Of a DNA stretch of 64,000 nt, positions 8,801-21,241 are shown piece by piece. How positions within the stretch are numbered: position 1 is the first letter of the stretch; each line of letters opens with the position of its first letter. Position numbers and translations under genes: made by a program. Source of the stretch: Novosphingobium terrae (GTDB taxonomy: Bacteria; Pseudomonadota; Alphaproteobacteria; Sphingomonadales; Sphingomonadaceae). The notes under the pieces were generated by a model. It was not told the origin of the DNA and did no database searches. It saw only the letters and a program-made list of their open reading frames with translations. The stretch spans positions 744,001-808,000 of the forward strand of contig NZ_JABVZR010000002.1 in NCBI RefSeq assembly GCF_017163935.1, in the 5' to 3' direction.

Positions 8801-10518
8801 CACGCGAGATCGAGATCGCGCCTGCCCACCCCCGCTTTGCCCCATGGCTTTTCCAGCCGATGCTGGAGAACAGGGCGATCTATCTGAAGGTCGCGCTGGC
8901 GGCGGGGATGATCAATCTGTTCGGACTTGGATCATCGCTGTTTTCGATGACAGTCTATGATCGTGTGGTGCCCAACAATGCCACCGCATCCCTGATCGGG
9001 CTGAGCATCGGATTGGGCATCGTGGTGGTGTTCGACTTTATCCTGCGGTCCTTACGCAGCTATTTCGTCGATATGGCGGGGATGGATATTGATCGCAAGC
9101 TGGGCGGGGCGGCGTTCGCGCGGCTGCTGGCGCTGCGCCTCGATCTGCGCAAGGGATCGGCCGGATCGCTGGCGGCGATGATGCGCGAGCTGGAGACGCT
9201 GCGCGATTTCTTCGCCTCGGCCACGATGACAGCTCTGGTCGATGTGCCTTTTATCGCGCTGACCTTGGTGGTGATCGCAGCGATGGGCGGCTGGGTGGTG
9301 CTGGTGCCGCTGGCGATGGTGCCTCTGGTGATCCTGTCCGGCCTGGCGACCTATCCGGCGCTGGATCGACTGTCCGCGAAATCCATGGGGGAAGGACTGG
9401 CCAAGCAGTCTGTGCTGGTGGAAACGCTGGGCGCCATCGAGACGGTCAAGACCAGCGGCGCGGGCGGTCTGATGGGGCGGCGCTGGCTTTCGGCGATCGA
9501 CCATCATGCGCAATCCTCGCTGCGGCAGCGGCTGGTGGGGGCGATCGGCGTCAACATCGCCACCTCGGCGCAGACGATTTCCTATGCGGGCGTCATCATT
9601 CTGGGCGTGTCGATGATCGCGGCGCATCAGCTGACCTCGGGGGCGCTGATCGCCTGTTCGCTGCTGGGCGGCCGGGCGGTGGCACCGCTGGGCCAGATCG
9701 CGCAATTGCTCTCGCGCCTGACGGCGACGCGCACCGCCTATCGCCAGTTGGACGCCATGATGGCCATGCCTGTCGAGGGCGGCGAAGGCGAACCCCTGCG
9801 CCCGGCGCGGATCGAGGGGGCCATCGAGTTTCGTAATGTGTCATTCCGCTATCCCGGCTCTGCCGAAAAGGCGCTGAGCGAGGTCAGCTTCGCGATCCGT
9901 CCCGGTGAGCATGTGGCGCTGCTGGGCCGGGTTGGATCGGGCAAATCGACCATCGCGCGCATGGCGCTGGGGCTCTATCGCCCCGAGGAGGGCATGGTGC
10001 GCGTGGATGGAACCGATCTGGCGCAGCTGGACATCGCTTTCCTGCGCAGCCAGATCGGCGCTGCTCTGCAGGACAGCGTGCTGTTCACCGGAACGGTGCG
10101 TGAGAACATCGTGCTGGACCAACCCATCGATGATGATGAACTGCTGCGGCTGGCCCGTATTTCCGGCGCGCATGATTTCATCGGCCGCATGGCCAATGGT
10201 TATGATCTGCGGTTGGGCGACCGGGGTGAGAGCCTCTCGGGCGGTCAGCGCCAGTCGATCGCTCTGGCCCGCGCGCTTGCGGGGAGCCCGCCGATGCTGA
10301 TCTTCGACGAACCCACCAGCGCCATGGATGTCGGCGGCGAAGGCGCGCTGATCGCCCGGCTGGAACAGGAATTGAAGGGCCGTACCCTGATGCTGATCAC
10401 CCATCGTCCCTCGCTGCTCAAGCTGGTGGATCGGATCATCCTGCTCGAAGGCGGGCGGGTGGTGGCCGATGGCCCGCGCGACATGGTGCTGGCCCAGATC
10501 GCGAAGGCCGCGGCATGA
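8797..10518 (+). CDS. type I secretion ABC transporter (permease-ATPase fusion)
   Basis: 573 residues: a transmembrane domain (about 25-310) followed by an ATPase domain (about 345-570). Walker A is GRVGSGKST (about 376-384), the signature is LSGGQRQSIALARAL, Walker B leads into IFDEPTSAMD (about 500-510), and the H-loop is ITHRPS. The protein is shorter than HlyB or LapB (about 700) because it lacks the N-terminal C39 peptidase-like domain, so it resembles PrtD-type exporters in architecture. In the inner membrane it would recognise the C-terminal signal of the substrate and drive export with ATP. It overlaps tolC and the adaptor gene by 4 bp each. Confidence 0.9.
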   Translation: MTREIEIAPAHPRFAPWLFQPMLENRAIYLKVALAAGMINLFGLGSSLFSMTVYDRVVPNNATASLIGLSIGLGIVVVFDFILRSLRSYFVDMAGMDIDRKLGGAAFARLLALRLDLRKGSAGSLAAMMRELETLRDFFASATMTALVDVPFIALTLVVIAAMGGWVVLVPLAMVPLVILSGLATYPALDRLSAKSMGEGLAKQSVLVETLGAIETVKTSGAGGLMGRRWLSAIDHHAQSSLRQRLVGAIGVNIATSAQTISYAGVIILGVSMIAAHQLTSGALIACSLLGGRAVAPLGQIAQLLSRLTATRTAYRQLDAMMAMPVEGGEGEPLRPARIEGAIEFRNVSFRYPGSAEKALSEVSFAIRPGEHVALLGRVGSGKSTIARMALGLYRPEEGMVRVDGTDLAQLDIAFLRSQIGAALQDSVLFTGTVRENIVLDQPIDDDELLRLARISGAHDFIGRMANGYDLRLGDRGESLSGGQRQSIALARALAGSPPMLIFDEPTSAMDVGGEGALIARLEQELKGRTLMLITHRPSLLKLVDRIILLEGGRVVADGPRDMVLAQIAKAAA

Positions 10519-11804
10519 TGCATCTGGAAGACCGCGCCGCGCGCATCCGCCCCAATACCGCTTCGAACCTGCTGCTCTGGTGCATCGCGGGCTTTTTCGC
10601 GCTGGCCATTCTCTGGGCCTGCTTCACCCAATTGGATCGTACCGTACATGGTCAGGGGCGCGTGATCCCCACCGCCCGGTTGCAGACCGTTTCCAATCTG
10701 GAAGGCGGCATCATTGCCGCCATTCTGGTGAAACCGGGCACGGATGTGGCGGCCGGGACGCCGCTGATCCAGCTCGACCGCACCGCCAGCGCCGCCGAAC
10801 TAGGCAGTGGCGAGGCGACGGTGGATGCACTCAAGGCGCGCACCGCGCGTCTGGCCGCTGAAGTGGGTGGTGGCACGCCGCATTTCGCGCCCGGCGCGCA
10901 AGGCGAAGCGGTTATGCGCGAACAGGCCGCCTATGCCGCACGTCAGGCCGAGTTGGCCGGGACCATGGCCACGGCGGAGGCGCGCGTCGCTCAGGCGCAG
11001 CGCGCCATTGCCGAGGCCGATGCCACCCATACCGCCAAGCTGGCCCAGCGCGACACGGCGAAGGAACAGGCCGAGGTGCTACGTCCGCTGGTTGAAAAGG
11101 GCATCGAACCGCGCCTGTCTCTGGTGCAGGCACGCAATGCCGCGCTGGCCGCGCAGAGCGAGGCCGATGGCGCCGCCGCCACCGCCCAGCGCGCCCGTGC
11201 CGCTCTGGCCGAGGCGCGCGCCAGCATGGGGCAGCAGCGGCAGGAATGGCGGGCGCATGCGGCAACCGATCTGGCTGCTGCTCAAGGCGAATTGTCCGCG
11301 CGGCAGAACGCCTTGCCCGCCCTGGCCGACAAGGCGCAACGCACCGTGGTGCGCGCGCCCATGGCGGGGCGGATCAACCGCCTGCTTTTCACCACTTTGG
11401 GCGGATCGGTGCGGGCGGGCGAACCCTTGCTCGAACTGGTGCCCTCCGACAATGCGCTCACTGTGGAGGCATCGGTCAAGCCGGAGGATATCGCCTTTGT
11501 GCGCAAGGGGCAGCGCGCTCTGGTGAAGATCACCGCCTATGATTATTCGGTCTATGGCGGGCTGGAAGGCAACGTCAGCGATATCTCGCCCGACGCCACC
11601 GTGGAAGAGCGCACCGGCGAGGCGCATTACACCGTGCGGGTCAGCGTGCAGGCCGGAGCGCTGCGCGGGCCTGATGGCGCGCCTTTGCCGATCGGGCCGG
11701 GGATGGTGGCCGATGTGAACCTGATCGGTGATAAGCGCTCGATCATGCGTTACCTGCTTACGCCCTTCACCCGCCTGTCCGGAGAGGCGTTTCGTGAACG
11801 CTGA
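10515..11804 (+). CDS. HlyD-family membrane-fusion adaptor of type I secretion
   Basis: 429 residues. One N-terminal transmembrane helix (about 19-40) is followed by the first half of the lipoyl motif (NLEGGIIAAILVKPGTDV), a long Ala/Gln/Glu-rich coiled-coil (about 95-285), the second lipoyl half with GGSVRAGEPLLELVPSDN, and a beta-barrel domain ending near the C-terminus. This is the standard HlyD/PrtE/LapC plan. It bridges the ABC transporter and TolC across the periplasm. It is the last gene of the operon. A GGGGCAGCG/CGCTGCCCC inverted repeat follows at 11828-11879, but its 34-nt loop makes a terminator uncertain. Confidence 0.9.
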   Translation: MMHLEDRAARIRPNTASNLLLWCIAGFFALAILWACFTQLDRTVHGQGRVIPTARLQTVSNLEGGIIAAILVKPGTDVAAGTPLIQLDRTASAAELGSGEATVDALKARTARLAAEVGGGTPHFAPGAQGEAVMREQAAYAARQAELAGTMATAEARVAQAQRAIAEADATHTAKLAQRDTAKEQAEVLRPLVEKGIEPRLSLVQARNAALAAQSEADGAAATAQRARAALAEARASMGQQRQEWRAHAATDLAAAQGELSARQNALPALADKAQRTVVRAPMAGRINRLLFTTLGGSVRAGEPLLELVPSDNALTVEASVKPEDIAFVRKGQRALVKITAYDYSVYGGLEGNVSDISPDATVEERTGEAHYTVRVSVQAGALRGPDGAPLPIGPGMVADVNLIGDKRSIMRYLLTPFTRLSGEAFRER

Positions 11805-11962
11805 GAGTAGCCATTCAACCTAAAAGGGGGGCAGCGGTATCGGCCTCCCGAAATGCTGCGGCAGGATCGACGCTGCCCCTCTCAGGGCTTTCTCAATCTG
11901 GCAAATCCGTTACGATCCATGCCCGAAAGCATCGGTGTAACGCCAGAACAGGGAGAGACGAT

Positions 11963-12490
11963 ATGCAGAGCCGGATTATGCGAGCGCCAGCCCTTATAGG
12001 TGCCGCAACTTTGGCCCTCGCCTCGCTTCAGCCTGACATGGCCGCTGCTCAGCCGGTGCAGGCCAGCGCAGAGCATGGCGCCGCGCTGACCTCGGCCAGT
12101 GAACTCAACAGCGCGATTGCCACGATGAAAGCCCGGCTCAAGCCGGACACCGATCTGCTCTGGCAGCCGGTGCTGATGGCCGATGGCACGACTGCGGCGC
12201 TGGAATATTGGCATCGCCCGCGCCCGCCTGCCGTCCATGTGGCGGAAGCCGAATATGTGACGGTGATGCAGGGCAGTGGATGGATGCTGTCAGGCGGCAC
12301 CATGACGCAGAGCCGTGAAACCCATCCCGGCTTGCTGGAAGGCGCCGAGATTCAGGGTGGCACCAAAAGAGAGCTGAAAGCCGGCGATGTGTTTCTGGTG
12401 CCTGCCGGTATGCCGCATTATTTCGGGATCTATGGCGATGGTCTGGTCCTGCTCGGCATCAAAATCCCGCATTCCGCCAGGAAGGACTGA
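11963..12490 (+). CDS. exported cupin-domain protein
   Basis: 175 residues with a signal peptide (about 1-29, ending MAAAQ) and a single cupin barrel. The recognisable pieces are PPAVHVAEAEYVTVMQGSG (motif 1 with reduced metal ligands) and AGDVFLVPAGMPHYFGI (motif 2, with one His). GGGAGAG precedes the ATG by 7 nt. It is probably periplasmic. Small cupins bind metal or small ligands and may be isomerases, dioxygenases or just sensors; the sequence does not show which. The next gene, a Dabb protein, starts 52 bp downstream with its own ribosome binding site, so they may be co-transcribed. Confidence 0.7.
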   Translation: MQSRIMRAPALIGAATLALASLQPDMAAAQPVQASAEHGAALTSASELNSAIATMKARLKPDTDLLWQPVLMADGTTAALEYWHRPRPPAVHVAEAEYVTVMQGSGWMLSGGTMTQSRETHPGLLEGAEIQGGTKRELKAGDVFLVPAGMPHYFGIYGDGLVLLGIKIPHSARKD

Positions 12491-12542
12491 CCCGGCCCGG
12501 CGCTGATCGCCCTGCCCTCCTGCCCGACAAAAGGACCCCATC

Positions 12543-12848
12543 ATGCTGCATCATGCCTTCTTCTGGCTGAACAATCCCGCATCGCGCGAAGACCGTGATG
12601 CGCTGATCCGGGGGCTGGAAACGCTCCGGGCGATCCCGCTGATCCGCACGCTGACGATCGGCGTTCCCGCGCTGACCGAGCAAAGGGATGTTGTCGAGAG
12701 CGGCTTTGCCGTGTCCGAACTGATGGTGTTTGACAGCCTCGCCGATCAGAACGCCTATCAAAGCCACCCCCTCCATCAGCGCTTTGTCGAGGAGTGTTCG
12801 CATCTCTGGTCCAAAGTGGTGGTCTATGATGTCGAGGCCTTACCTTAA
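12543..12848 (+). CDS. Dabb (stress-responsive A/B barrel) family protein
   Basis: 101 residues. The start MLHHAFFWLNN, the middle ELMVFDSLADQNAYQSHPLH and the end ECSHLWSKVVVYDVE match the dimeric alpha/beta-barrel (Dabb) fold, in which the pattern His-x-x-x-W/F plus the Y-x-x-H-P-x-H motif is characteristic. These small cytoplasmic proteins are often found with sugar or aromatic catabolic genes; most have no assigned reaction. AAAGGA lies 8 nt before the ATG. It ends 2 bp from the convergently transcribed DUF202 gene. Confidence 0.75.
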   Translation: MLHHAFFWLNNPASREDRDALIRGLETLRAIPLIRTLTIGVPALTEQRDVVESGFAVSELMVFDSLADQNAYQSHPLHQRFVEECSHLWSKVVVYDVEALP

Positions 12849-12850
12849 GG

Positions 12851-13300
12851 TCACCCCGTCCAGATCCCCACCAGCGCGGCAAGGCTGACCAGCACCAGAA
12901 AGCCGTTGACCACCACCAGCAGCGCTGGCGGCAGGCGCCGCGTATCGGGGCGCGGCGGGGCCACAGGGTGCATCTGCCGCCACACCGCGGCCATAAAGCA
13001 GAAGGCACTCATCAGGATCAGCACGCTGCCGGTGGCGCCAATCAGCCAGCCCGCCACGATCTTGTCGAGCAGCGCCCGCGCCCCGATCCCCGAGGCCAGC
13101 GCCGCCAGGCCGGTGCGCACCCAGGCGGCATAGGTCCGCTCGGCGGCCAGCACGGTGCGATCGGCGGCGAGCTGGGTGCGGCGGTCGGCACTGTCGGTCT
13201 GCTGCTCGGCGCTGTGCTCCAGCTTGCCCGCGCTTTGCGCCAGCTTGACGTGCGCCTTGGTTGCTGCCTGCGCGGCGGCCTGTTCGGTTTCGCTTGCCAT
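12851..13300 (-). CDS. DUF202 (YidH-like) membrane protein
   Basis: 149 residues. The first 55 are a polar, Ala/Gln-rich, probably helical tail. A DUF202 core follows: LAADRTVLAAERTYAAWVRT (the conserved LAxERTxLAWxRT signature), then three hydrophobic helices at about 63-80, 86-108 and 125-147. The family is an inner-membrane protein of unknown function, common in bacteria and related to vacuolar VTC1. It stands alone between the convergent Dabb gene and the polysaccharide locus, and has no clear Shine-Dalgarno. Confidence 0.78.
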   Translation of the reverse strand: MASETEQAAAQAATKAHVKLAQSAGKLEHSAEQQTDSADRRTQLAADRTVLAAERTYAAWVRTGLAALASGIGARALLDKIVAGWLIGATGSVLILMSAFCFMAAVWRQMHPVAPPRPDTRRLPPALLVVVNGFLVLVSLAALVGIWTG

Positions 13301-13373
13301 AGGGATGAAATGCGCGAGGCGGGCCTCTTGCCATCACGGTAGGAAAAAATTCCGCCCGCGCGCATCGCAAGGC

Positions 13374-14642
13374 TCACTCTTCCATATAGTGATCCTTGGC
13401 GAAGGGCTGGCCCGCATAGGCCAGTTTCTGGGTCCAGGGCTGCGCCGGTGATGTCCAGAAGGAATCCGAAGCACCAAGCCCCAGCGGCAGCAGGCTGAGC
13501 GAGGCCAGATACATGCTGCCGGAGTTGGAATAGACATCCGCCAGCATCGGCTGATGGCCGCAGAAGCCCAGCGTCAGATAGCCTTCTGCATTGAAATTGC
13601 CCGGATTGCTGAAGATCCTGCGCTGCGCAGCCAGCAGGGCCGAACGCGCCTTGCCCTCGGGCAGCAGCGCGGGCAGGCGTTTGCGCAGAGCCAGCAGCCC
13701 CAGCGGCTGGAACACGGCCGTGCGATAGGTCAGCGATCGGCCCACCGGCGGATAGGTGCCATCCGGGCTGATCATGCGCTCCAGACTGGTGGCGTAGCGC
13801 TCCATCCGAACCCAGGCGCGATCCAGCAGCGCCCTGGCATCCATGCCGTTCAGCTTCTCCCCGCTGGCGACCAGCACCTCCAGAATTTCCACCAGCATGG
13901 GATGGATCACATAGGCGCCGTAATAGTCGAAATGGAAATGCGGCCCATCCGAGTACCACCCATCGCCGACATACCATTCATCGATCTTGCGAATGGCCAG
14001 ACCGAGGCGGATCGGGTCCCAAGCCTCGCCGATGGACAGCAGGAAGGCCTCATTCATCGCGGCGAAGAGCAGCCAGTTGCTGTAGGGCGGCGACACCGAG
14101 CGCAGCCCCTTCAACTCGCGCACGATCCCCGCCCTGGTCTTGGCGTCGAGCGGCTCCCACAGCACCTTGGGCGCGCGCATCAGGGCGTTGGAGAAATAGG
14201 CGGAATCAACCAGCGCCTGCCCCTCACCCTGCCATTTCAGATAATCCGGGCTGGAGGGATCGACGGAATAGGCATAGCTGGCCAGCGCCTGATCACGCAG
14301 GTGCTGGCGCAGGCTGGCCTCGGGCCCGGCATCGCCGTTCAGGGCCAGCCAAGGCGCCAGCCCGGCGATCAGGCGGCCAAAGCATTCGAGATAGGCCACC
14401 TGCGGGCTGCGCCCATCCCATGTCGGGCTGAGTTCAGGCTTGAACTGCGCATGAAGCCGCCCCTGAGACATCGGCCCCAGCACCGGCACGGCCATCTTTT
14501 CCAGCAGCGCCAGCATATAGCCCCGGTCCCCCATGCCATCGGATGGGCCTGCGGGTTTGGCGGCCCGGGCAGGCTGGGCGGCAACGGTGGTCGCCAGCGC
14601 GCCTGCGCCCAGCGCCGAGACGATAAAATCGCGTCGTTCCAT
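13374..14642 (-). CDS. exported DUF2264 enzyme (possible beta-glucuronidase-type glycosidase)
   Basis: 422 residues from Met-Glu-Arg-Arg. A twin-arginine-like leader (ERRDFIVSALGAGALAT) is followed by a DUF2264 core, mostly alpha-helical, with landmarks YSNWLLFAAMNEAFLL, DGWYSDGPHFHFDYYGAYV and GRSLTYRTAVF. An upstream ATG at 14708 would add 22 residues but spoil the leader, so 14642 is preferred. DUF2264 proteins occur in plant-polysaccharide loci, and as I recall some are exo-beta-glucuronidases (GH154); that assignment is from family knowledge, not shown here. It is the third gene of the GH2-DUF4861-DUF2264 operon, 74 bp after the preceding stop. It may remove terminal glucuronate from arabinogalactan side chains. 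Confidence 0.75.
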   Translation of the reverse strand: MERRDFIVSALGAGALATTVAAQPARAAKPAGPSDGMGDRGYMLALLEKMAVPVLGPMSQGRLHAQFKPELSPTWDGRSPQVAYLECFGRLIAGLAPWLALNGDAGPEASLRQHLRDQALASYAYSVDPSSPDYLKWQGEGQALVDSAYFSNALMRAPKVLWEPLDAKTRAGIVRELKGLRSVSPPYSNWLLFAAMNEAFLLSIGEAWDPIRLGLAIRKIDEWYVGDGWYSDGPHFHFDYYGAYVIHPMLVEILEVLVASGEKLNGMDARALLDRAWVRMERYATSLERMISPDGTYPPVGRSLTYRTAVFQPLGLLALRKRLPALLPEGKARSALLAAQRRIFSNPGNFNAEGYLTLGFCGHQPMLADVYSNSGSMYLASLSLLPLGLGASDSFWTSPAQPWTQKLAYAGQPFAKDHYMEE

Positions 14643-14716
14643 GATCGTATCCTTCAGAGCATTTTCGAGGCGGGCCATCACGCCCGTCCGCTCGGAAAAC
14701 GCGGTCAAACAAGACT

Positions 14717-18977
<4,261 letters not shown>

Positions 18978-19023
18978 GTCGACCCGCAACCTGTTTCGGT
19001 CTATAGTGTTATCGCCAAGAAAA

Positions 19024-19034
19024 TTGTATGACAA
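19024..19034. promoter_or_regulatory. putative GntR operator overlapping the regulator's first codon
   Basis: TTGTATGACAA is the exact reverse complement of the consensus TTGTCATACAA, an 11-bp near-perfect palindrome. It spans the possible ATG of the regulator at 19028, which fits autorepression. FadR-subfamily GntR proteins bind short TNGT-N3-ACNA palindromes of exactly this form. Confidence 0.6.
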
Positions 19035-19798
19035 GTCGTTGTGAACGGAAACAAGCTCCTGTGACTGCCGCTGCCTCATCGCTGTCCGATACCCTTTACA
19101 AAAAGCTGGAAGCCCAGATTCTGGCCGGAAAGCTGGCGCCCGGCGCCCGCCTGCCGTCCCAGAAGGATGTGGCCGAAACCGAAAACGTCAGCCGCACCGT
19201 GGTGCGCGAGGCGGTGGCGCGGCTGGCGGCGCAGGGGCTGGTGGTGTCGCGTCAGGGATCGGGCGTCTATGTTGCCGAAACCGCGCAATATAAGCCGTTT
19301 CAGGTCACGCGCGATGAATTGGCCGAACTGGCGGATGTTATCAAGCTGCTGGAAATGCGACTCGCGCTGGAAACCGAAATGGCGGGCCTTGCTGCGGCTC
19401 GCCGTACCACGGCGGATATTGGAGCGATTCGTGAAGCGCTTTTCGCCATGGAAAGCGCTTTCGATGATCCCATGGTCGCGGCACGCGCCGACAGTGATTT
19501 TCATCTGGCCATCGCCCGTGCCACACAGAATCATTATTATGAGCGCCTGATCGAATTTCTGGGCGTCCGCCTCGTGCCGCCGCGCAACATGTATCTGCGT
19601 GATGAGAGCGAGGACGCCCATCGCGCCTATGCCGCCAAGGTCCGCGCCGAGCATGAGGATCTGGTCGATGCGATCATCCGCATGGATGTGCCCCGCGCCC
19701 GCGACGCGGCACGGCATCATATGCAGGAAAGCCTGAGCCGCCATTCCCAGCTCAGCGCCATTGCCCTGTTGCGGCCCGGTGCGCAATCGGGCGATTGA
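19028..19798 (+). CDS. FadR-subfamily GntR regulator of the polysaccharide locus
   Basis: 256 residues from ATG 19028. A winged-helix GntR domain (about 18-85) has SDTLYKKLEAQILAG, GARLPSQKDVAE and VSRTVVREAVARLAAQGLV. An FCD ligand domain (about 98-240) has the metal-binding pattern DSDFHLAIA plus later His residues. It is probably a repressor released by a uronate or oligosaccharide breakdown product, as with ExuR/UxuR-type regulators; the ligand is inferred. The ATG sits inside a perfect operator and has no Shine-Dalgarno, so GTG 19061 (starting Val-Thr-Ala, with GGAA about 11 nt upstream) may be the true start. Neighbours are the divergent GH2 operon and the downstream uronate transporter. 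Confidence 0.85.
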   Translation: MTSRCERKQAPVTAAASSLSDTLYKKLEAQILAGKLAPGARLPSQKDVAETENVSRTVVREAVARLAAQGLVVSRQGSGVYVAETAQYKPFQVTRDELAELADVIKLLEMRLALETEMAGLAAARRTTADIGAIREALFAMESAFDDPMVAARADSDFHLAIARATQNHYYERLIEFLGVRLVPPRNMYLRDESEDAHRAYAAKVRAEHEDLVDAIIRMDVPRARDAARHHMQESLSRHSQLSAIALLRPGAQSGD

Positions 19799-19813
19799 CC
19801 CCGCGCTGCAAAG

Positions 19814-19824
19814 TTGTCATACAT
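19814..19824. promoter_or_regulatory. putative GntR operator before the hexuronate transporter operon
   Basis: TTGTCATACAT matches the consensus TTGTCATACAA at 10 of 11 positions. It lies 53 bp before the leader ORF and 131 bp before the MFS start, the right place to control the plus-strand exuT-like/GH105/kduI unit. Confidence 0.55.
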
Positions 19825-19866
19825 ATCTCCAATCAATGCAAAGCATGATATGGAGAGGTCGGAGCC

Positions 19867-19941
19867 ATGGCAGGCATACAGCTGAAGATCGCTGACTCAC
19901 GCGCCGTGCAAGCCTGTCGGCTTGCGGCCCGGCTGCGCTGA
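19867..19941 (+). CDS. 24-codon leader ORF in front of the transporter
   Basis: ATG 19867 is preceded by a good ribosome binding site (GGAGAGGTCGGAGCC). It encodes a 24-residue, Arg/Ala/Leu-rich peptide starting MAGIQLKIADSR and ending ARLR, with a stop at 19939-19941. The transporter ATG follows 3 nt later and has no Shine-Dalgarno of its own. The arrangement suggests translational coupling or a regulatory leader. It could also be a chance ORF; no family is recognised. Confidence 0.45.
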   Translation: MAGIQLKIADSRAVQACRLAARLR

Positions 19942-19944
19942 AAG

Positions 19945-21228
19945 ATGACATACAAGCTGATGCCGGCCACGCGCAGCACCGCCTATCGCTGGAAGATCTG
20001 CGCCCTGCTCTTCGCGGCGACGGCGATCAATTACATCGACCGCCAGATGATCGGCGTGCTCAAGCCGGTGCTTCAGCACGATCTGGGCTGGGACGAGCGG
20101 CAATATGCCGACATCGTCTTCTGGTTCCAGACCGCATATGCCATCGGCTTCCTGATCATGGGCGGGCTGATCGACCGGATCGGGGCGCGTGTCGGCTATG
20201 CCGTGGCGGTCGGCTTCTGGACGCTGGCGCATATGGCGCATGGGCTGGTGAGCGGCGTGGTGCAATTCGCCCTCGCCCGTTTCGCGCTGGGGCTGGGGGA
20301 GAGCGGCAATTTCCCCGCCGGGCTCAAGGCGGTGGCCGAATGGTTTCCCCAGCGTGAGCGCGCTCTGGCCGTGGGCATCTTCAACGCCGGGGCCAATGTC
20401 GGCGCCATCGTCACCCCACTGATCGTGCCCGCGATCACGCTGGCCTATGGCTGGCGTGCGGCCTTTGTCGCCACCGGGGCGCTGAGCCTGCTGTGGGTGG
20501 TGGCATGGGTGGCGATCTATCGCCGTCCCGGGGAAACGGCGCAAGTCACGCAGGGCGAACTCGATCAGCTCCGTGGCGATGCCTCCCCGGTTGCGGTGCG
20601 CACGCCTTGGGCTCAACTCTTCACGCGCCGCCAGACCTGGGCCTATGCCGTGCCCAAATTCCTGACCGATCCGATCTGGTGGATGTTCCTGTTCTGGCTG
20701 CCCGATTTCCTGAGCAAGCGCTACGGCCTCGATCTCAAGAGCTTCGGCCCGGCGCTGATCGCCATCTATCTGATGTCGGATGGCGGCAGCGTGCTGGGCG
20801 GCTGGTGCTCATCACGGCTGATCAGGGCCGGTTTCACCCCCAATCGCGCGCGCAAGCTGGTGATGCTGGGCTGCGCCTTTGCGGTGCTGCCGATCATCAC
20901 CGTGCAGCATGTCGATACGCTATGGACCGCCGTGCTGCTGATCGGGCTGGCCACAGCCGGCCATCAGGCCTTCTCCGCCAATCTGCTGACGCTGCCCTCC
21001 GATCTCGTCCCACGCTCTGCGGTGGGATCGGTGGTGGGGATCGGCGGCACGGCAGGCGCGATCGGCGGCATGCTGATCGCCAAATTCGTGGGCTATGTGC
21101 TTGATGCAACCGGCAGTTACGGCCCGATCTTTCTGGTCGCCGGATCGGCCTATTTCGTGGCGCTGCTGGCGCTTCATCTGATCAGTCCCCGGCTTGAGCC
21201 GTTGGCCGGCTTCCCTTCCCCCCTATGA
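19945..21228 (+). CDS. MFS hexuronate transporter (ExuT-like, ACS family)
   Basis: 427 residues with twelve predicted membrane helices. Anion:cation symporter family marks include INYIDRQMIGVLKPV in helix 1, the helix 2-3 loop GGLIDRIGARVGYA, GLGESGNFPAGLKAVAEWFP in helix 4 and NAGANVGAIVTPL in helix 5. This pattern is that of ExuT/DgoT-type importers of hexuronates and aldonates. It would carry galacturonate, glucuronate or the unsaturated uronates released by the GH105 enzymes across the inner membrane. It leads a plus-strand unit with GH105 (13 bp downstream) and KduI, sits directly after the GntR gene, and is preceded by an operator copy and a leader ORF. Confidence 0.85.
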   Translation: MTYKLMPATRSTAYRWKICALLFAATAINYIDRQMIGVLKPVLQHDLGWDERQYADIVFWFQTAYAIGFLIMGGLIDRIGARVGYAVAVGFWTLAHMAHGLVSGVVQFALARFALGLGESGNFPAGLKAVAEWFPQRERALAVGIFNAGANVGAIVTPLIVPAITLAYGWRAAFVATGALSLLWVVAWVAIYRRPGETAQVTQGELDQLRGDASPVAVRTPWAQLFTRRQTWAYAVPKFLTDPIWWMFLFWLPDFLSKRYGLDLKSFGPALIAIYLMSDGGSVLGGWCSSRLIRAGFTPNRARKLVMLGCAFAVLPIITVQHVDTLWTAVLLIGLATAGHQAFSANLLTLPSDLVPRSAVGSVVGIGGTAGAIGGMLIAKFVGYVLDATGSYGPIFLVAGSAYFVALLALHLISPRLEPLAGFPSPL

Positions 21229-21241
21229 CTGAGGATCACCT

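Noticed and set aside
11828..11879. GGGGCAGCG/CGCTGCCCC inverted repeat after the T1SS operon as a terminator
   Set aside because: The loop is 34 nt and no T run follows; left as uncertain and not listed as a feature.
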